Source: Metallyticus violacea
Lineage: Eukaryota > Arthropoda > Insecta > Mantodea > Metallyticidae
DNA length: 64,000 nucleotides
Assembly (NCBI GenBank): GCA_030762175.1
Contig: CM060846.1
Span: 236,652,512 to 236,716,511, forward strand
Reading direction: 5' to 3'
Below are positions 11,150-22,539 of this stretch, piece after piece. A model generated the notes under the pieces. It searched no databases, had not been told where the DNA came from, and was given only the letters and a program-made list of their open reading frames with translations. The position numbers and the translations under genes are program-made. The stretch's first letter is position 1; each line of letters starts with the position of its first letter.

Positions 11150-11828
11150 GAATTTAGGGGAGTATTATTTGTATCCAGTTAAAAACAAATGTATAAGACA
11201 TGTCAGTAAGTAAACAAATTTTGAAATATATGGGTGTATAATTATGGTGATATGAAAACTGAACTATAGCTTGAGAAATAATGTACTTAGAAGAAAATAT
11301 AGTTATTGAAAATATAGTTATTGAAAATGACGTCTATGATTTGGGATAGAACGAGGAATGAAATTAAATTTGTAATATTGGAAATTGGTTAGTATGTGAA
11401 TAAATCTATTATTATGGTAGGGAGTATAGAAATGAGGGAATTAGTGGATTGTAGGAGTTGTAGAAATTTATATATATAAAGTTATTAAAATACTTTATTA
11501 GTGTGGTTTTTGATGTATCAGAGCCTGGTCCCCTGAATATGCCAGAGGGCAAATGCTGATGAACTGGGGACTGGAGTCTGAAGCAATCCAAGTGAAAATT
11601 TAATAGTTAATTAGAATATATAAAAGATGTATCAGTGTTTATAAAAATTGTTTCAATAAATCTATGTATTGGGGAGAGTCACATCTATATAAATTGCCTA
11701 AGCCAAATGGGTGAAGTCTCCCTTGTATTTTGTATTTTGATTGTTTTAGTATTTCAGTAAATTTCATATTCAATTTACTACTTGTATTCTTCTCCTTCTA
11801 ATTTCCAAATTTCAACCATTCTTAACCT
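11150..11828. other. AT-rich stretch after LINE remnant
   Basis: No gene or repeat was recognised beyond the likely 3' flank of the LINE at 10010-10841. A short GC-richer island sits near 11520-11590. Confidence 0.35.
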
Positions 11829-11832
11829 TTAA

Positions 11833-14079
11833 GCAGGCATGCTTATTCTTTTTCCAAAAGCAGGTGCACACAGCATTTAGTGCAGCATTTTTACAGTTTC
11901 CTTTTTTGGACATGTTATGTATTAAAAATAGATGGGATTAATAAATAACAAAATTAAAGTCAATAAATGTTATATTCTAGGTTTTTTTCAAATATTGCAT
12001 ATAAACATTAATTAAAAGAATGGTACAAATGTACTGTATCTATTTGCTTGCTAACAATTCTTTTCAAAAGGAAAAATGAATAGAAACAAAATATTGTGTT
12101 ATAACATGTAATAGTTTGTTAGTAAAATATTTATATGTTATTTTTTCAGTGTCATTTGAGAATTTTTTGCATGTGACATGTCAATCACTATGTATTCTTC
12201 TGTGCAAGATTAAAAATGCTTGGTGGTTTTGTTGTTGTTCTTCTGTCCGCAACATTGATGACATGGCCGTTTTTTCTATAGATTCCAATCAGTATTTGAA
12301 TGAAACTCCACTATGTCTTTTGGAAGGGAAGGGATATGTGCCCTCATTTTCATGTGATCATCAATTACAGAAAATGCCAAATTAGTCATAAATATTATTC
12401 TGATACTGGTTCTTATGAATTGTTGGCAATGAAAGTAACATGGGCATTTATACCAGCAATGTCAAGTTGTCTAAAAAAAGGTGAAAGGAGACATCATCTT
12501 GTTTTCCATGCTGTGGAGTAAAATGCACACTTTTGATCTCATATCACCCTTAGTTCTATTATAATTCAGAAACACTGTCTGTTTCTTTATCTCATCAATC
12601 TCCTTATTGTTGTCAATATTCGACAGCAGTAACACAGTTTTATTCCTTTTAGGTACATGTGAAACCAAAGAAAATTCTTCTTGGAAACCAAAAAGGCTAG
12701 AATAAACTTATTGCGATTTAATTGTATGAATTTTGCTGGAATTTCTCTCTTATTTACTTTGAGGGTTCCTAAAAATGTGATGCCATTTTCAAGGAGATAC
12801 TCCGCCAAAGGATAACTATTGTAAAAGTTGTGTGTCAATTTCCTGTGTGAATGTTTGATGGGTTCTGTTAGTCTTTTCACAACATCATAAAGTTTGTTCA
12901 TTATAAAATATGGTCTTCTCTTTGCTTGCAACTGTAGATATAGAAGGGCTGCTGTCAAACAATGCATACAATTCTAGGTCACTTGCTGGTTTTTTTGGCA
13001 TATACTGAATAAAATGCCACCCACCTTGAAAGGGGTGTAGCATCTCATCTATAGTCACAAACTCTCCGAGGATACCATTGTGCTCACAATTCTCAAAAAG
13101 ATTGTATAAAATTCTCTGACTGTTACTAGATTATCAGTTTTTTTAGATGGTCATATAATTATGTATGGCACAGCATAAAATCTGATACACAGCTTTTTTA
13201 GCTGAAAGCAGCCCTCAAGATAACCATGCCAGTGCCATCTGTGTTCCATAATTCCAAAGCATTTGCATGACTGCCTTTTTTGACAGCTATGAGGAAAAGT
13301 ATGCCAAAAAGAGCCATAAATTCTGCAGGATTTGTAACTTTACAATTCCTTTCTATTTGTCAGTTGATACCTGCTCTTCTTTCATAATATATACACATAT
13401 ATTGTATAAATCATATCAAGATTTATGAATCTAAGGCTTCTAAGTGAGTGACTATATTTCTGGCAATTCTTATAGACTCTGACAAGGTTTTTATTATACT
13501 TTTAGACTTAATCTTACCTGAAATTCCCCTCAGAGTGCTAATCCAAATAGTTTCATCATCCTTGCCTATGAAAAAGTTATAATCTAAATATTGTTTCTCA
13601 ACATTTTTAAAGTCACATTCTTAGTCACTATCATGGTCATCTTATGAACTACATCTTTTCTATCAGATTTTCCTGATAAATCAGCTAATTCTTCTTCCTC
13701 CTCCTCAGTACCTCGATAATAGCTGCCTTGATTTCTTCTGATATATAAAGTCTTTTGACCCTGAAAATAAAAAAAAAAAGTATTATTTCAATCTCAAACT
13801 GAGTATACTAAGTACTAAATACTTCAGATAATTTATATATGTCAAAATATAAACTAACATTACACACTCAAAAATACTTACATATCTGAAAGTATGCAGT
13901 ATGTAGTGCTGCAAAAATATAATGTTCACTTTACAGGTCAATTATAAATGCAAGCGATTCTTTGAAAAAAAAATAATTACCATTCGTTAAATGCCTTCAA
14001 AGGAGAATACATGAGTGGGCTTCTGGAAATGCCCAGTGCCCTCATTTTACTCCATACACAAAAAATGTGGCATGCCGGC
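11833..14079 (-). mobile_element. piggyBac element with TTAA target sites
   Basis: TTAA lies at 11829-11832 and 14080-14083. The ends are inverted: 'GCAGGCATGC' on the left and 'GCATGCCGGC' on the right, nine of ten bases complementary. The length of about 2.25 kb fits the family. The minus strand between them encodes a broken piggyBac transposase. piggyBac moves by cut-and-paste with TTAA duplication. This copy is dead because of stops and shifts. Confidence 0.9.
12210..13720 (-). pseudogene. piggyBac transposase, degenerate
   Basis: In minus-strand order: an acidic N-terminal part near 13700 ('EEEEEELADLSGKSD'); 'NPAEFMALFGILFLIAVKKG' near 13340; 'VTIDEMLHPFQGGWHFIQY' near 13055; 'THNFYNSYPLAEYLLENG' and 'FLGTLKVNKREIPAKF' near 12840-12740; 'LDIAGINAH' near 12465; 'SLPKDIVEF' near 12310; and a Cys/His-rich end ('RPCHQCCGQ') near 12260-12210. 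These match the DDE domain and the C-terminal cysteine-rich domain in the right order. The catalytic Asp of the 'DNFYTS' type is His here ('HNFYNS'). Multiple stops confirm it is a pseudogene. Confidence 0.85.
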
Positions 14080-14089
14080 TTAACAGTTA

Positions 14090-15090
14090 ATTAAAATTTC
14101 TTTTTAAAGATCATAATTGTATATGCTTTTCTTATTTATGTTCAGATACAACTCTCTATAATAGATAGGTATAATCACTTCAATTGTTCTCTTCACCCCT
14201 TTACTAGATACTGATCAGAATACCAAACCATCTGCAAAAAGTAAATCTGGAATTACTTTCTGTATTATTAACTATTGACAAATGCATGTTTTCTCAAGTT
14301 ATCTCTTCTAAAATATCAACTCTGAATAAATTAAATAAAACTGGACTCTCATTTCTATCTCATTCCCCTTTTATTCTGCATGTATTCTGTTACTGTGTCC
14401 TAAGAATATCTTATACTAAAACGATTCTCATAATATATCCTTTGCAGCATACGTAAAATTCCTACAGACTCTTTATATATATAAAATTTTAACCATACAG
14501 CATCTCTGAAAGCCTTCTTTAAATCAATAAATACTACATAAACTTGGGCCCTTTTATTACTTAAATACTAATTACAATAGTTTATCATAAAAATGTTGTT
14601 TGCTGTTCTCACTTTTCCAAAGCCTGCCTAAAAATTATAAAATTTGTTTTCTTTCTCTGCCCATTTCTTTAATCTAATGGACAAAATTCCAGTGAATACT
14701 TTTCCTATTACTGATAAGATGCTAATGCCTCTGTGATTAGGTTATTAATATACAATTACCTCTATAAATTGGTTTAAACAATCCCATTATTCATTTTTTT
14801 AAACACTCCCCCTTCCTGTATTTGATTAAATAATTTAACTAACATTAATCATCTATTAACAACCTTATGCCAAACCTTCCAAAACCTAAAACTCTCCAGG
14901 AATTCCTTTAACCCACATGCTACATCTTTCTTTATTTTCTGAATTATATAACAAACTTCATTAGCTATAATTTCCATATCTAAGGCACCAATATACTGCT
15001 ACCCTGCAATTTTTGTCTGGAAATTTTATTTACCTCCATTTTGTTCATTCCTAAGAGGGCTCTAAAATAAATTAGTCACTCTTCAGGGAA
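14090..15090 (-). mobile_element. Antisense LINE reverse transcriptase, 3' portion
   Basis: The minus strand reads 'NYRGISVLSVIGKVFTGILS' near 14755-14695, then a 'RLKKWAEKENKFYNF..GFGK' block, then 'VYVVFIDLKKAFRDAV' near 14550-14500. These are RT motifs of a LINE. Frames are heavily broken. The matching upstream part of the same element lies at 16085-16460 beyond two nested insertions. Confidence 0.75.
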
Positions 15091-15092
15091 TA

Positions 15093-15785
15093 CCAAGAGT
15101 GCCAAAAAATGTATACACATTTTCACAATAGATATCTATTTTTTAATATATTTCAAAGTACAACCAAAAAACAACAGTAATGTTTAGTATGATGTTCTGT
15201 AAACAGATGTCACTCCCACTCATTATGATGGCATTGTTATGTGACAGATAAATCAACAATGAACAAATGAAGCCAAGATTATCATATGATGTTCTGTAAA
15301 CAGATGTGACTCACATTATGTTATGCTAGCATTGCTACAACAAAATTGAGCCAATATTATAATTTGAACAGTGGAAAGCAATTTTGAAGGGGTATTGGAA
15401 AACTGAGAATGACGAAGTTCAAATGCAATGGAGAATTGTGTACAGAGCAGAACTGTTCTCCAAATGTAAACCCATTGGACTTCTTTCTATGGAGAACTTT
15501 TAAGGATATTCTGTACTGTAGAAAACCAGATACACTGGCAGTACTTAGGGAAGGAGGTGAAATGGCATGTGCTGCAATCACCGAGGACACTTTCGCAAAC
15601 ATTGCTCAATCAGTAGTTCAATGTACTCAGAAGTGTGTCAATGGGCATTTTGAGCAACTGTTGTAATTGTAAAGGTCTAAGATAATTAGTGCCTATTATT
15701 TTCTTTTTGTGTGAATTCAGTTTTGTTATGTTAACACAGATTTTTTCTTTGCTTGAAGTGCATATACATTTTTTGGCTCCCTCTG
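15093..15785 (+). mobile_element. Internally deleted mariner (DUF4817-type) with TIRs
   Basis: TA lies at 15091-15092 and 15786-15787. The left end 'AGTGCCAAAAAATGTATA' is inverted at the right end ('TATACATTTTTTGGCTCCCT'). Only the C-terminal part of the transposase remains (15409-15666). The copy at 56183-57680 has the same ends and a longer transposase, so this is a non-autonomous deletion derivative. It sits inside the antisense LINE. Confidence 0.88.
15409..15666 (+). pseudogene. Mariner transposase C-terminus
   Basis: The 85-residue open stretch contains 'NPLDFFLWRTFKDILYCRKP', matching the third-Asp region of the IS630-Tc1-mariner superfamily, and ends in 'CVNGHFEQLL', the usual last residues of this transposase group. 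The N-terminal DNA-binding part and the first two catalytic Asp are deleted. Confidence 0.8.
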
Positions 15786-15795
15786 TATGTTACTA

Positions 15796-16072
15796 CCGCC
15801 ACAAGTGGCCGAGGTCATTAAGGCATGGATTCGTGAGCTGGAGGTCTGGGTTTGAATACCACCAGGACCGTCCTCCCTGACTGAGGATTTTTCCAGGTTT
15901 TCCTCAGTCCTCATAAATGGTAAATGCTGGGGAGGTACCCTAAACTTAGGCCTGAAACGATTCCTTCCTTAAAAATAAATCCTTTCCCAATTTATCATTT
16001 CATCTCATGTATCATCAGTGTCCATCACCTGTGGTACCTCTGTAGCAAAAATGGCCATTAAACACTATTCAT
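15796..16072 (+). mobile_element. SINE family 1, inserted beside mariner end
   Basis: The tRNA-like head is at the left ('GTGGCCGAGGTCATTAAGGC') and the family body and 3' end follow. Flanks 'tgtatgttacta' (15784-15795) and 'tgtatcttacta' (16073-16084) match at 11 of 12 positions, a target-site duplication. It overlaps the right TA of the mariner derivative, so it arrived after it. Confidence 0.88.
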
Positions 16073-16084
16073 TGTATCTTACTA

Positions 16085-16460
16085 TATTTAATTCCCATCT
16101 TATATAAGTTTTTCATTATCCTCAATACTTACTATTCTCATGTAATTTTAACTTCCTCAAAAATCCAATGGTTCATTTTGACACACCAATCATTCTTTTC
16201 TATTTCTATTAAGCATCTATATCCTTATCTGATTAACAAATATTCTCCCTCTCTTCCTAACTACCAGACTGTCTTCACCTCATCTTCCTCTCCACCCTTC
16301 TTCTTGCTAACATATACTCCTCATCAAACCAAAGTTTTTCTTGCTGATCATGGAATGTTTTACCTCGATACTTTTTCCTGTACATCTAATGCCTTGTTAT
16401 AAACTATTCATAGCTTTCTCCACTTTACCCTTCCCTATAACCATACCTGAGAAGCAAATG
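16085..16460 (-). mobile_element. Antisense LINE, part 5' of the RT
   Basis: The minus strand reads 'LWFDEEYMLARRRVERKM' near 16330-16275, the linker between endonuclease and RT in LINE polymerases. It is the upstream continuation of 14090-15090, separated by the mariner derivative and the SINE. I could not find the endonuclease domain further up. Confidence 0.55.
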
Positions 16461-17114
16461 AGCTTATGTTCAATTTTTTCAATTTTGAGTTATTAATCTT
16501 TTTGAAACCAGCATAATAAAGTGCACAAATAGAAAAAAATAAAGGTAGTTGTCCACATTCTCTATTATGTGATAATGTGTTACAACAGTGCTCGTCCACA
16601 AAGCATTCAGGAGGAAAAGGGTTCAAGTGACACATTTGCCTTTTCTCACTCAACTCCACAATTAACCATTGAGTTTTGGTGGGTGTATGTGAAATATCCA
16701 GCCATTTTCTTCATAAATAATTTTATAACAATAATTAGAATGAAACATACTATGAGTTTCCTTATCCAAATAATCCTTTTCTATGCCTTTGAAAATCAAA
16801 ATGGTCAGTTCAATGTATGGCCAGCTTTGAAGAGCATTACATGCTTTTTTATAACAAAATTAGCTTTTCTAGACAGAAGATGATGGCACAACTTGCTCAA
16901 GGTTGTGGTACTGAAGATATTAGAAAGGTATTGTATTGTTTTATTTTATTAAATATAAATAACTGTTATTTTGGTGTTTTAGTAATGTGATGTATCTGAT
17001 ACCTGAGCACACTTATTTTGCTTAAGTTTTTTTTCTTCTCCTTGTTTAATCAATAAAAATACATTCACTCTACATATACAATTTCATATAATTTCATATG
17101 CTTAAATATTTTCA
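16461..17114. other. Unidentified stretch
   Basis: Open stretches on both strands (16435-16659 minus and 16569-16883 plus) are moderately Cys/Trp-containing but match no family I recognise. A short run near 16870-16925 has splice-site-like borders. I see no reliable gene. Confidence 0.3.
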
Positions 17115-17286
17115 GAATCTGAAATACCTGAAACAAGTAAATCTGCAAATGAGGATACCTCCTGTGAACACACTGATATCCAGCAACCAGAGATATTAGA
17201 AAATATTCCGGATGTTTTCAGATCTCTGTTTTCCTTGATGCAGACGTGGATCCTGGGCCTGAAAGCAGTAGGAGTTCTGGGAAAGG
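17115..17286 (+). other. Exon-like open segment
   Basis: The segment is preceded by a pyrimidine-rich 'TTTTCAG' and followed by 'GTATGTTT', i.e. acceptor- and donor-like borders. One frame reads an acidic, Ser-rich peptide ('SEIPETSKSANEDT...') and another reads 'DADVDPGPESSRSSGK' after a shift. It might be an exon of a host gene or the acidic N-terminus of a transposase. No partner exon in compatible phase was found. Confidence 0.25.
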
Positions 17287-17350
17287 TATGTTTAAATGTA
17301 TTATTTTTTTTATTTATGATATAATATTTCCGAGTCTTAAATTCACATGA

Positions 17351-17399
<49 letters not shown>

Positions 17400-18589
17400 C
17401 TAATACAAATCAGTAAAAATAATCGTAATAAATATTAATACAATAATCAGTTTATTATTCATAAGCAATCTATTATTGGAGAGATGTTCCACATATCCAA
17501 GATAGATTGACTTTATGTTTTAAAACTTAGTATTATTTCTTACATGATATCCTTTTCTCCAGTTATATTTGAGGAAACTGGTTTCAAAATTGCTATCCAA
17601 TTATCATAGGAAATTCCATTCATATGGACTAGATCTAAATCAATCATCTTCACAAAATACACAGACCTCCAGACAATGATGCATTCCAATGAATGCAATG
17701 AATATGCAGTGTTGTATAGAGATATTCCACACGAAAAAATAACAGAATGTTTCCCAGTTGGTATTTTCTATGTTAGCTTTTAGGACTTTATAATGTTTAT
17801 AAAATTTTTCTTTGTTATTGTAGATGTAATTGGTGTCAAAGTAGCATAACTCTTTAATTTTTTGCCTTATATGCATGACTTTCTGAAAATGTTTTTCTTC
17901 ATATTGTTTTATTTACTAATCTGTGAAATCAATATTTATAAATATGTTCTCTAAATTGGACTGAATAAATATACTTAGAACCTTCAAACAATTTGCCCGC
18001 AAATCAAAACTAAATTGAAAGCAGTTTCAAAGCATTTTGTGGAAAAGGGGCAATGTTATGTAATTTATTTTATATGTAATTAATTTTGGAAGGAACTATT
18101 AATTAAAATCTTATATAATTCAATCTATATAAGGATACCCAGTTTCTAAATAGCATATTCAAAAATCACAGTTCTTAGTTTTACATGTCATGTGTATGTA
18201 CAGTTATAAATCATTAGAAGCAGTGTTTTGCTTCTCCTGAAAAGTTATGAAAATGGACATATGCCTTTTTGCTTCCCAGGTATGGAAATATTGTTCTTTA
18301 TTCACCAACTTTCTTCTAGTACTCTCTGAACTTAAATCTAAACTAAATAACTCTCCTGCTTGCTGTCTCTATTTATATGTGTGTAATACCATCATTAAAC
18401 TTTGGGTAAAATGCTTGCTTGCTTCCTTCCTTCCTTCTGTATTTCAAGGTTCAAAGTTTACATTCACTGATTATGTACAGTATGCGAATTTCATTTTGTC
18501 AATTAATATATAACTATAAATTAATTATATACATATATACATTTCTAACACTATTACTTAATTTTCCAAGAATTCCTCCACAATAAAAA
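17287..18589. other. AT-rich stretch with AAT repeat
   Basis: Contains an (AAT)n tract at 17351-17397 and a (TTCC)n-like patch near 18420. Open stretches at 17640-17876 (minus) and 18247-18513 (plus) show no recognised domain and are probably chance. Confidence 0.4.
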
Positions 18590-19680
18590 AACTGTGTTTT
18601 AACAATCGGTTTTTAACGCATTTTTTAAATTTTGTACTTGAAGTGTTTTAAATGATTTTGATATTTTATTATACAGGATTGCACATCTATGTGATACACA
18701 TTTGACACAAGTATGTGATATTGTAAGTGAATTAGGCCAGTGATCTAATGTGACGCACATAATAATTTTCATTGTTGCTATAAAGATGTTTATTATTATG
18801 CACAAAAGATACACTTCTAATATATATATATATAAAGATAGAACATTTAGTTCCTTTAAAATTGGTTTACTGACAGCTTGAGATGGTAATTGCTGCATTA
18901 TTCTTAAAAGTTTCTTTTGCCATTTAAAAACCATACATGGTGGAACTTTCTGCTTCCCAGAAGGGTATACCAAAGCTAATATGGAATATACATAGTCAAA
19001 ATGCACTATTTCCAATAATTTTAGTACAACTCCTATTTAATATGTACATTGCATAAGATATTTGATTTAATTTATTACATAAGGTAAAATGTATTCATCC
19101 TAAGATAAGTTTGAGTCAATTATAACAGCTAAAAATGTGGTACTATTAAGATATTTATAGGCAAATTTTTAATTTATATGCTATATGAATTATCAACAAG
19201 ATGGGTTTATTGAAATTTATGTAGATGGTCTTGTCAATATTTATCATCTTAATACATTTTGACCAATTATTTAAATTTTGCAGTGCATCACTGATATGGG
19301 ATGCAAAGTAACTTTACTTGGGTTCCTAAATATAAGATTGACACCATCAGCAAACTCAACCATATTAACTCAATAGTACTCCTTACTTAACTCTCATCAG
19401 GAAGTGATAACTACTCAATATTAAATTTGACATCTAAAAATTTATTAGCAAGCAGTCTAAACCTACTGAACATAAAGCATAACCTGCAACACTTTGTTCA
19501 TTCAAATTTATAAATATGAATTCTCCTGAATTATTTTTACATCTCATTCTTTTACGCATAATGAAGTTATTAACCTCCCAAAAATCTAATAATTTTTATT
19601 TTTACTATTACAATTTTTTCCTTATCACACCTTATTCCCAATTTACTTTCCATATCAAAGTCTTCCTTCAGACCAATTAA
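18590..19680 (-). mobile_element. Decayed antisense LINE (palm to C-terminus)
   Basis: The minus strand reads 'MVEFADGVNLIFRNPSK' near 19360-19310, a degenerate YADD box. Next come 'LNNWSKCIKMINIDKT' near 19265-19215, the L..W....L.IN..KT block after YADD, and a thumb 'KWQKKLLRIMQQL' near 18930-18890. The C-terminal 'LYNKISKSFKTLQVQNLKNA' is near 18675-18615. The style matches the LINEs at 262-3350 and 52262-53690. No RNase H is visible. It is old, with many stops. Confidence 0.75.
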
Positions 19681-19809
19681 TTGTGGTAGGTGCTACCGCC
19701 AAAGCACTAAAACCATCAATTAACACAACTAATACATCTGAATATTTATTATGCAGGAAATATTTTGCTATAGTTTTTAAGTGTGTCCACATAATAATAA
19801 CTAATATAG

Positions 19810-20100
19810 ACCACCACAGGTGGCCAAGATTGTTAAGATGCAGGCATTTGAGCGTGAGCTCTGGGGTTCAGGACCATCCTCCCTGACTGAGATTTTATAT
19901 AAGTTTTCCTCAGTTCTCATAAATGGCAAATGCCAGGGAGGTATAATAAACTTGAGCCTGGAACACTTCATTCCTTTAAAAAATAAAAAATAAAAATAAA
20001 ATTTGAAAAAATTATCCTTTACCAGTTTATCATTTCATCTGGTGTATTGTCAGTTTCCACCACCTGTGATGCCCCAGTAGTTAAAACTGTTGAACACTTT
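19810..20100 (+). mobile_element. SINE family 1, degenerate copy
   Basis: The head is 'CCACCACAGGTGGCCAAGAT', with small deletions around the B box. The body ('CTTGAGCCTGGAACACTTC') and the 3' end ('CACCACCTGTGATGCCCCAG') fit the family. It is more diverged than the copy at 28605-28888. Confidence 0.8.
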
Positions 20101-20104
20101 AATA

Positions 20105-21560
20105 TTTATATAAAGAGAAGTTTAGCAGATTATGTACAACTCCCACACAAAACAACTACTAACTATTGGTATTCCATCAATTGTACACCACATCACTAAT
20201 GGCTTATTAAATAACAGATACCAACGGAAAGAGTCACCACATGTTCCTTTCATCTTGTTTTCTTTCTGTTCATTGCCATGATCAGTGGTCACTGTTGAGC
20301 AGTGATATAATAACCATGACTTAATGCATGGCTTTGCATTCCTTCTACAAGCTGTTGATCTATTGAGTTTTATGAATGTCACAGATGAAAAATTGCTCAT
20401 CAACAGTTTTGTTCTAAGTTCATTGATGATAGTAGTCATAGCACTGAAACCACATTCACATTAAGTTATGCTGCATGGTATGGAGTCATTGCATATTTTG
20501 TTAAGGGGATCAAGATGTTAAGAAGTTTCTTGCCACCTTTGAGTAAATAGTTATGCAATTGCTCTAAATAGTCATGGAAACTATTTAGTATTATAAGTTA
20601 GCAATCTAAATTTTAAGTACATTTTATTATAATTTATTCTTCATATCTCGCATTATTTTCTCTATCTTTAGACCAAGTGTCAGGATTTAACATTTCAATA
20701 TTTTTCTAAATCTTATTACATATTTGACATTCCTTTCACCTCTTTTAGTTGGCCTTGATGTGATGCTGAGGCAAGTGGTGATGCAATTGGTACTTAAATT
20801 ATTGAAAACACATGTAATGGACTGCAAAAAGTTACTAATTATTTCATTATTTTTTTAAGCAGAGTCCTAAAAATGTCATATTCTCTTCTAAAACTATGTT
20901 TCCTTATTTTTCTTTTTCTTCCTTTTAATGTTACAACTTGAATTGTTCTTCTGATGAATTTGTCAATCTGAGTTATTATAATCTCTCTTTCCTGAAGCTG
21001 CCAGGACAAACTCATGAGGTCCACTAACACCATACATTGATGCTAGAGATTTCAGGAGCTCAAAGTAAGTTATGGAATACTTTTATAAAGATGGAAGAAT
21101 CTATAATGTATTATGGTTAATAATTAAATTAGCTGGAGGTTTATTTAACTCCAAGCATAAATGGATTCCTTTAATCGCATTGCTTTCTTTACCTGATCTC
21201 CCTAAATCACTGGCACATCCTTTGAAATAAGCAACTAATTCTACATAAACATTCCACATAGCACAAACAAACCAAAACTATTGAAACCCAGCATATATCT
21301 AACGGTTTACCAATTTTATTTAATTGTACACCTAAAGAAGGTGACTCTTTTTTTTTTTTTTGTGACTAACTGAATAGAGCATACAGAGTATCTATAAAAC
21401 TTTTTAAATGATTTAAGGCATTAATGCCAGCAATAGAATTGTGAAAAGAAGTTTGAGAAGATGATTAAGACTATGTCATATGATCTTACCAATGCAAAAT
21501 CAAGAATGTGCAAATCTTATTTTGTGAAAAATGCATTTCAATAATCAAGGCATTGGGGAA
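20105..21560 (-). mobile_element. hAT transposon, C-terminal half (ZNF862-like)
   Basis: In minus-strand order: 'INALNHLKSFIDTLYALFS' near 21430-21375, 'LGVQLNKIGKPLDICWVS' near 21330-21280, 'VYVELVAYFKGCASDL' near 21260-21215, 'LVDLMSLSWQLQEREII' near 21030-20980, and 'CGFSAMTTIINELRTKLLMS' near 20450-20392, the conserved segment of the C-terminal dimerisation domain. The order matches hAT proteins of the ZNF862/DUF4371 type. Frames are broken. The N-terminal half is probably at 26660-27300. Confidence 0.75.
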
Positions 21561-22539
21561 AAAACTAGTTTTGGATTTTAACATATGTTTTCTTTGCTAA
21601 AATGTGCACATGTTTATGTTCTTTCATATGTCAGATAGTTATCTTTTTAATTTTTTTTTTTTTTTTTTCCACCATTTATTTGAATGAACGAAATTTTAAG
21701 ATATGGTAAGAAAAAATACAAAAATAGAAGTACATATGCTAAGGAAAAATACATAAATACAAATACAAACTACCAGAGAGCCTCCACCTATCTGGCTCAG
21801 GCAATGTTAGGTATAACCCCTCACAGTTACATAAATATAATTACAATAATTGGTCACCTTAATCTAAGTTCTAATATAATTAAACAAATAGAATATTTCC
21901 ACCTTAATTGCCTCAAACCCCTGTTCATCACCAGTCACTGTTTTTTTTATGATGGGAAGATTAGGGTAATAATAATGTTTATTTCTAGACATTACAAATA
22001 AATGTTGAATTAAGTCGTTCAATGATAGTATGGCATTTTAAAAGCTTTTTAACAGTGTACTAAATTTTACAGTTTTTTCAAGTTGTTACTATCTATTGAT
22101 TAATACAATAATTTAATTATTAGTATCTCAAAGTAGAAAACACTTAATGAAGGTAATTAAAAGAGTAAACTTTGACATAATATTATGCAAATAGCTTTTA
22201 AGGTATTATTAAAAATTTATATAGAAAGAACTAAAGAAAGTGTCATTATTCAAACTTTTAATATTATTTGGATTCAGTTAAGCCATCGTGGACCATTTTT
22301 TTTAGTTTTCAGTGACTTGAAAAGCACATAATACCCTCTTGATGTTATTAGATCACACATTTTTTGAAATCCTGAAATTTGCCTTTAGTCATTAGTGTAG
22401 TCTTTAGAGAGTGAGTGCTCACTTGGCCAGTATCTTGAATGTTCAAGATTGACTTCATGGAATTTACATTTGCAATTATTAAATAAATTGTACTTACAAA
22501 GCTGTAGACAATGAAATGGTAATATATCCTGCACTTATG
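21561..22539. other. Unidentified AT-rich stretch
   Basis: A poly(T) run lies at 21648-21668, and a 105-residue open stretch follows at 21684-22001 (plus), Asn/Lys/Ile-rich and without known motifs. No support for a gene. Confidence 0.35.

Noticed and set aside
15796..15880. Functional tRNA gene
   Set aside because: The A and B boxes belong to SINE family 1: the body and 3' end follow, TSDs flank it, and no acceptor stem forms. The same holds for the other SINE heads.
16870..17286. Two-exon host gene joining 16873-16927 to 17115-17286
   Set aside because: The reading frame of the first segment enters a stop in the second, so the phases do not fit.
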